Both the position numbers and the translations under genes were made by a program. Below are positions 51,003 through 54,581 of a DNA stretch of 54,581 bases, piece after piece. Position 1 is the stretch's first letter. Each line of letters starts with the position of its first letter. The notes under the pieces are model-generated. The model did no database searches, was not told where the DNA came from, and saw only the letters and a program-made list of their open reading frames with translations. The DNA is taken from positions 1 through 54,581 of the forward strand of contig JAJPJA010000132.1 in assembly GCA_021324455.1 (NCBI GenBank), in the 5' to 3' direction. Source of the DNA: Pseudomonadota bacterium. Lineage in GTDB: Bacteria > Desulfobacterota > Binatia > Binatales > Binataceae.

Positions 51003-51791
51003 CTACTCCAGCTTGACCAGCAGGCCGAGGCGGCGCGAGGATTCGAACATCCAGCGGAAGAACATCGCCGCCAGTACGAAATAGAGCGCGTCCAGACCGA
51101 GCGCCCACCAGAAATGTGCCGCGGCAAAGCCGCCGCCGGCCAGCACCTGACGCATCCCTTCGAACGCATGCGTCGTCGGCAGCATCCACGCCACCGCACG
51201 CAGCGGGCGGGGCAGCGCGCTCAGCGGATAGAACACGCAGGAGACCGGCAGCAACAGGCCGGCGAAGCTCCACGCCAGCCCCTGGATTCTGGTCGCGTAG
51301 CGGAAAATCAGCCCCGACGTGAACACGCCCAGCGCCAGTCCGAACAGCATCAGGTCGATCATGAATGGCACCAGGTCAAGCAGGCGGGGGAAGATGTTGA
51401 AGGCGTAGCAGGCCCACGCCACCAGCGCGGCGCACAGCGCTCCCGCCGCCACCTTGAAGAGATTTACTACAATCAGTCCGCAAAGGTATTCGGACACGGC
51501 CAGCGGCGTGGAGAACAGGTTGATCAGGTTGCGCGACCACAATTCGTCCAGAAAGCCGACCGCCATGTCGCGCTGGAAGGCGTAAAACATCCCCCACAGG
51601 ATCGCGGCGCCGAGCAGGAAGCCGGCGATGCCGCCGCCGGCGCCTGCCCGGTTTGACAGGTACACGGTGAAGAAGCCCCACACGACAATGTCCAGCACCG
51701 GCCAGTAGACCATGTCGGTGATGCGGTCGAAGTTGCGGCGCACTTCATAGGCGTGCCGCAGCATGATCGCGCCTACCCGGTTGCGCTTCAT
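51003..51791 (-). CDS. ABC-2 type transporter permease
   Basis: A 262-residue membrane protein with about six transmembrane segments (VLDIVVWGFFTVYL, GFLLGAAILWGMFYA, FKVAAGALCAALVAWACYAF, FMIDLMLFGLALGVF, SFAGLLLPVSCVFYP, YFVLAAMFFRWMF). LSALPRPLRAVAWMLPTTHAFEGMR is a typical ABC-2 signature. It overlaps the upstream ATPase gene by ATGA and forms an exporter with it. Confidence 0.88.
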   Translation of the reverse strand: MKRNRVGAIMLRHAYEVRRNFDRITDMVYWPVLDIVVWGFFTVYLSNRAGAGGGIAGFLLGAAILWGMFYAFQRDMAVGFLDELWSRNLINLFSTPLAVSEYLCGLIVVNLFKVAAGALCAALVAWACYAFNIFPRLLDLVPFMIDLMLFGLALGVFTSGLIFRYATRIQGLAWSFAGLLLPVSCVFYPLSALPRPLRAVAWMLPTTHAFEGMRQVLAGGGFAAAHFWWALGLDALYFVLAAMFFRWMFESSRRLGLLVKLE

Positions 51792-52534
51792 ACACCTGCC
51801 TCCTCAAGCCGCACCACGCGCAGAAAAACTTCTTCCAGCGCGGGTTCGCTGCGTTCCTCTTTGAGAATCGCGCGCGTGATTTCGATCGGACTGCCCGCCG
51901 CGATCACGCGGCCGCGATGCATGAAGACGATCCGTCCGCACATCCGTTCGACCTCGAGCATATTGTGCGAGGTGAACAAAATCGTCGTGCCCATATCGCG
52001 CTGCGCCCGCAGCAGCACCTGCTTAACCTGCCAGGCGATTTCCGGATCGAGATAAGCGGTGGGTTCGTCCAGCAGCAGCAGGCGCGGATTGTTGAGCATC
52101 GCCTTGCACAGCCCCACGCGCGTGTTCTCGCCGGAGGAGAGTTTGGCGATCGGTTTGCGGGCCAGGTGCTGGATTCCGAACAGCTCCAGCATCTCGGCGA
52201 TTCTCCTGCGCGGCTGCGCGATGTTGTACAGGCGCGCGAATACCTCCAGGTTTTCCATCACGGTCAGCCGCAGCGGAAACGACACGTAGGGCGAGCTGAA
52301 ATTCATCTGCTCCAAAATCGCCTCGCGATGGTCGTCAAAGCGCCGGCCGAAGACGCGCACCTCGCCCGCACTGGGCGCGATCAGCCCGAGCAGCATGTGA
52401 ATGGTGGTGGTCTTGCCGGCGCCGTTGGGCCCCAAAAGGCCCAGGATTTCGCCCGCCGCGATTGAAAACGATACGTCGTCCACGGCGGCGAACTCGCCGT
52501 AGCGCTTGGTCAGGTGGCTTACTTCCAGAAGCAT
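51788..52534 (-). CDS. ABC-2 transporter ATP-binding protein
   Basis: A 248-residue ATPase. Walker A LGPNGAGKTTTIHMLLGL, signature LSSGENTRVGLCKAML, Walker B LLLLDEPTAYLDP and switch FTSHNMLEVERM. Length and sequence fit drug, polysaccharide or lipid exporters. It overlaps its permease by four bases; the substrate is not evident. It is divergent from the MFS gene. Confidence 0.92.
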   Translation of the reverse strand: MLLEVSHLTKRYGEFAAVDDVSFSIAAGEILGLLGPNGAGKTTTIHMLLGLIAPSAGEVRVFGRRFDDHREAILEQMNFSSPYVSFPLRLTVMENLEVFARLYNIAQPRRRIAEMLELFGIQHLARKPIAKLSSGENTRVGLCKAMLNNPRLLLLDEPTAYLDPEIAWQVKQVLLRAQRDMGTTILFTSHNMLEVERMCGRIVFMHRGRVIAAGSPIEITRAILKEERSEPALEEVFLRVVRLEEAGV

Positions 52535-52904
52535 CGAAATGCCTTTTTCGTTCTTGCCTGCGAACAGGATTGCAACGCGCCCGAAAAGAAAGCGGCCGCG
52601 AATGCGTCAACTCGCGCACCCGCGGCCGCTTGCGGCAAATAATTTCGGTAATCAGCTAATCAAAAACGCCGGACGCACCTCCGCGGGTGTATGTGCGAAA
52701 TCGATCGATCGTGGTCCACATGGAGGTAAACATCACCTCGTTGCAGGCTAGCATGAAACGCGCAGCTGTTGCGAACGGCTGCGGACGGTTTGGTCAGGTC
52801 CATGCTGGGAATCGCCCCGGGCGCGAAGCTACACTGCTGAGGCATTGAATCCGCCATCCAACAGGCAGGCGCGCAACTTCACCGGGCGCGCCGGCGATCG
52901 CGCA
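52535..52904. other. Divergent intergenic region with strong hairpin
   Basis: A ~370-base gap between the ABC-2 genes (reverse) and the MFS gene (forward). AAGCGGCCGCG (52590-52600) and CGCGGCCGCTT (52621-52631) form an 11-base perfect stem with a 20-base loop; the loop has its own TGCG/CGCA. An ATCGATCGAT run occurs near 52700. No convincing gene was found; the hairpin could regulate the ABC-2 transcript leader. Confidence 0.5.
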
Positions 52905-54074
52905 ATGGCCGGCGCCGCTCTAGTCGTCCCGCTTTACGGACGGCGGTTCTGGCTGGTGTTCGCGGCCAGCTTCGCGCTCAATCTGTCCGTCAGCCTGTTC
53001 GTGATGCTGCCCGCGTTCGTGATGCATCTGGGCGGCAACGCGGCGATGATCGGCGCGGTGATCGCGGCGGGCGGCGTCGCCGCGCTGGCGGTGCGGCCGC
53101 TCAACGGGGTTGCAATCGACCGCTTTGGATCGCGCCGCGTCGCCGTAGTTTTTCTGATTTTGGACGCCATCGCGATCGCGCTTTATCCGGGCCTGAGGGC
53201 GCTGCGCTGGCCGCTGTTCGCGGTGCGCGTGATCCATGGCGCAATCGACGGCACCGCGCGGGTGGCGTTGTTCGCGCTGGTGTACGAACTGCTGCCGGCG
53301 GGAAGACAGGGCGAGGCGATGGCGACTTTCACGCTGTGCAGCATGATTCCCGCCGCGATCGGTCCGATCCTGGGCGAGGAGATTATCGATCGGTTGGGAT
53401 TCGGATGGTTCTTTGGCGCCGCCGCGATTCTGTGCCTGATCGGGGCCGCAATCGCGGCGCGCGCGCAGGCCGGAGATTGCGGCGCACACGCCGCGGCGCG
53501 CCCCGCGCGCAACAAGGCCGGCCTGCTGGCGCTGCTGCGCGATCCGGCGTTGACGCCGCTGTGGGCGATCACATTGCTGTGGTCGGCGGCGCTGGCGGCG
53601 CGCACCTTCGTGATTCCCTGCGCCTATCAGCATGCAATCGCGCGCGTGGGATGGTACTTCATGCTCTACTGCGGGGTCGCGGTGGTGCTGCGGATTTTCG
53701 CCGCCGGATTGATCGATCGGGTGGGCCTCGCGCGCATTTTGGCGCCGATGCTGCTGGTTACCGCGCTGGGTTTGGTGCTGCTGACCTGGACCGGGCGCCC
53801 GGGGATGCTTTACCTGGCGGCGCTGGCCGGCGGCGTCGGCCATGCCTATTTCTATCCCGCACTGTGCGCGCAGGTAATCGGGCATACGCCGGAGGACCAG
53901 ATGGGCCGCTCCTCGACCATTTTCAACTCGCTGCTGGATGTCGGCGGGATGGCGGCGCCCTACGGACTGGGCTTGATGGCGGACGCGGCCGGCTACCCGC
54001 CGATGTTCGTGCTGGCGTCGCTGATTGCGCTGGCCAGCGCGGCATATTATTGGGCACGCATCGAGCGGAACTGA
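52905..54074 (+). CDS. Major facilitator superfamily transporter
   Basis: About 389 residues with twelve predicted transmembrane segments, starting with FWLVFAASFALNLSVSLFVML. The loop 2-3 signature GVAIDRFGSRRV matches the MFS G-x-x-x-D-R-x-G-R-[RK] pattern, and a similar LIDRVGLARI occurs in the second half. It could export drugs or take up sugars or acids. ATG 52905 gives a clean N-terminus; a TTG at 52845 would add 20 basic residues. A terminator follows. Confidence 0.88.
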   Translation: MAGAALVVPLYGRRFWLVFAASFALNLSVSLFVMLPAFVMHLGGNAAMIGAVIAAGGVAALAVRPLNGVAIDRFGSRRVAVVFLILDAIAIALYPGLRALRWPLFAVRVIHGAIDGTARVALFALVYELLPAGRQGEAMATFTLCSMIPAAIGPILGEEIIDRLGFGWFFGAAAILCLIGAAIAARAQAGDCGAHAAARPARNKAGLLALLRDPALTPLWAITLLWSAALAARTFVIPCAYQHAIARVGWYFMLYCGVAVVLRIFAAGLIDRVGLARILAPMLLVTALGLVLLTWTGRPGMLYLAALAGGVGHAYFYPALCAQVIGHTPEDQMGRSSTIFNSLLDVGGMAAPYGLGLMADAAGYPPMFVLASLIALASAAYYWARIERN

Positions 54075-54144
54075 TCCGCCAGCCGCGAATTTTTCGCCCT
54101 CCCCCCTTGCGCCGGCTGCGATACGCGGCTAGATTGACCCCTGC

Positions 54145-54175
54145 ACCTCACGGCAGGCGCCGTGAGGTTTCGCTT
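54145..54175 (+). terminator. Terminator after the MFS gene
   Basis: ACCTCACGGC and GCCGTGAGGT form a 10-base stem with an AGGC loop, followed by TTCGCTTT. It lies 71 bases after the stop of the MFS gene. Confidence 0.65.
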
Positions 54176-54249
54176 TGTGGTGCAGGGCGGCCGGAGCCTT
54201 CCAACAGCAAGGCATGTTGAAAAATCCCACGCCGCCGGGCTGACTGAGC

Positions 54250-54278
54250 TTGACACCGAAGCGAGGGCGCGATAGAAG
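54250..54278 (+). promoter_or_regulatory. Probable rRNA operon promoter
   Basis: TTGACA at 54250-54255, a 17-base spacer and TAGAAG at 54273-54278, about 200 bases upstream of the 16S start. Spacing and -35 match are ideal for a strong sigma-70 promoter. Confidence 0.6.
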
Positions 54279-54301
54279 TTACGTTTACCCCAAGACGGGG
54301 T

Positions 54302-54350
54302 GCCGGTCTTTGAAAACTGAATAGTGATGCATGCCCAATGAGATTGGGCG
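54302..54350 (+). promoter_or_regulatory. rRNA leader with boxA-like antitermination site and hairpin
   Basis: GGTCTTTGAAAACTGAATA resembles the boxA sequence that recruits NusB/S10 for rRNA antitermination. GCCCAAT-GAG-ATTGGGC follows (54333-54350 region), a 7-base hairpin that may act as boxB/boxC-like or as a processing stem. Confidence 0.5.
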
Positions 54351-54476
54351 GCGGGAATCCGTGACGGATAAATCAGCCCGTCCAATTTTCTTTGAATTAT
54401 CAGCGGTCGACCCCCCAAAGCCTGAGCCTGCGGCAGCAGCCGCGAGTTCGCGGCTTCGGGAGGAGACACAGAGCCT

Positions 54477-54581
54477 TTTATGGAGAGTTTGATCCTGGCT
54501 CAGAACGAACGCTGGCGGCGTGCCTGAGACATGCAAGTCGTGGGAGAAAGTCGGGGCAACTCGGCGAGTAAACCGGCGCAC
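54477..54581 (+). rRNA. rrs: 16S ribosomal RNA, 5' end (truncated by window edge)
   Basis: AGAGTTTGATCCTGGCTCAG (54484-54503) is the 27F primer site, E. coli 16S positions 8-27; extrapolating gives a 5' end near 54477. The following GAACGCTGGCGGCGTGCC and CATGCAAGTCG are universal. The V1 region is short (TGGGAGAAAGTCGGGGCAACTCGGCGAGTAAACC). About 105 bases are present. Confidence 0.95.

Overview
The window is high-GC, densely coded bacterial DNA ending in the first ~105 bases of a 16S rRNA gene. A lipopolysaccharide heptosyltransferase-type enzyme, TolC-type lipoprotein, outer-membrane barrel and ECF sigma/anti-sigma pair point to a diderm bacterium. CoA-transferase (CaiB/BaiF), SCP2-thiolase/DUF35, amidohydrolase and crotonase genes dominate, a style I associate with Binatota/Desulfobacterota-like soil or groundwater lineages. 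That placement is inference; the 16S fragment is the natural test. No CRISPR array, prophage, intact transposase or tRNA gene was recognised.

Layout. 1-2.6 kb: housekeeping (hisC 3' end, pth, tyrS). 2.8-5.4 kb: a secreted protein, then a compact reverse-strand ECF sigma operon (sigma, membrane anti-sigma, proline-rich exported protein, His-tailed repeat protein). 5.6-10.9 kb: a forward operon behind a palindrome and a TTGACA promoter: thiolase-like aldolase, DUF35 partner, two CaiB proteins, metal amidohydrolase. 11.1-15.2 kb: biotin genes bioF-bioA-bioD and small genes. 15.2-24.7 kb: a fused double CaiB protein, a VOC protein, and a reverse-strand gene string ygfZ, desulforedoxin-like peptide, amidohydrolase, crotonase, acyl-CoA ligase, active-site-deficient crotonase, second desulforedoxin-like peptide. 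24.8-27.5 kb: a modular exported protein and an EF-P with an atypical tip. 27.6-31.6 kb: MdtN/YtcA-like and TolC-like export parts plus an outer-membrane barrel. 31.7-41 kb: a 1334-residue hybrid kinase with near-duplicate PAS domains, a heptosyltransferase-like gene, miaB, an ArsR/AHSA1 pair, GST. 41.1-47.5 kb: a MalK-type ABC importer without a visible binding protein, UspA, Hsp20 and a Lon-like protease. 47.7-54.1 kb: pncB, remnants of a VWFA-type gene in opposite orientations around a repeat, DAHP synthase, an ABC-2 exporter, an MFS transporter. 54.1-54.6 kb: terminator, rrn promoter, boxA-like leader and 16S start.

The most interesting material is metabolic. Two separate gene sets look built for activating acids as CoA esters and cleaving them: one pairs an aldolase-type thiolase with CaiB proteins of which only one keeps the catalytic Asp; the other pairs a ligase with two crotonases, of which one has lost both catalytic Glu residues, and is bracketed by two tiny iron-binding peptides. 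No substrate can be assigned from sequence alone.
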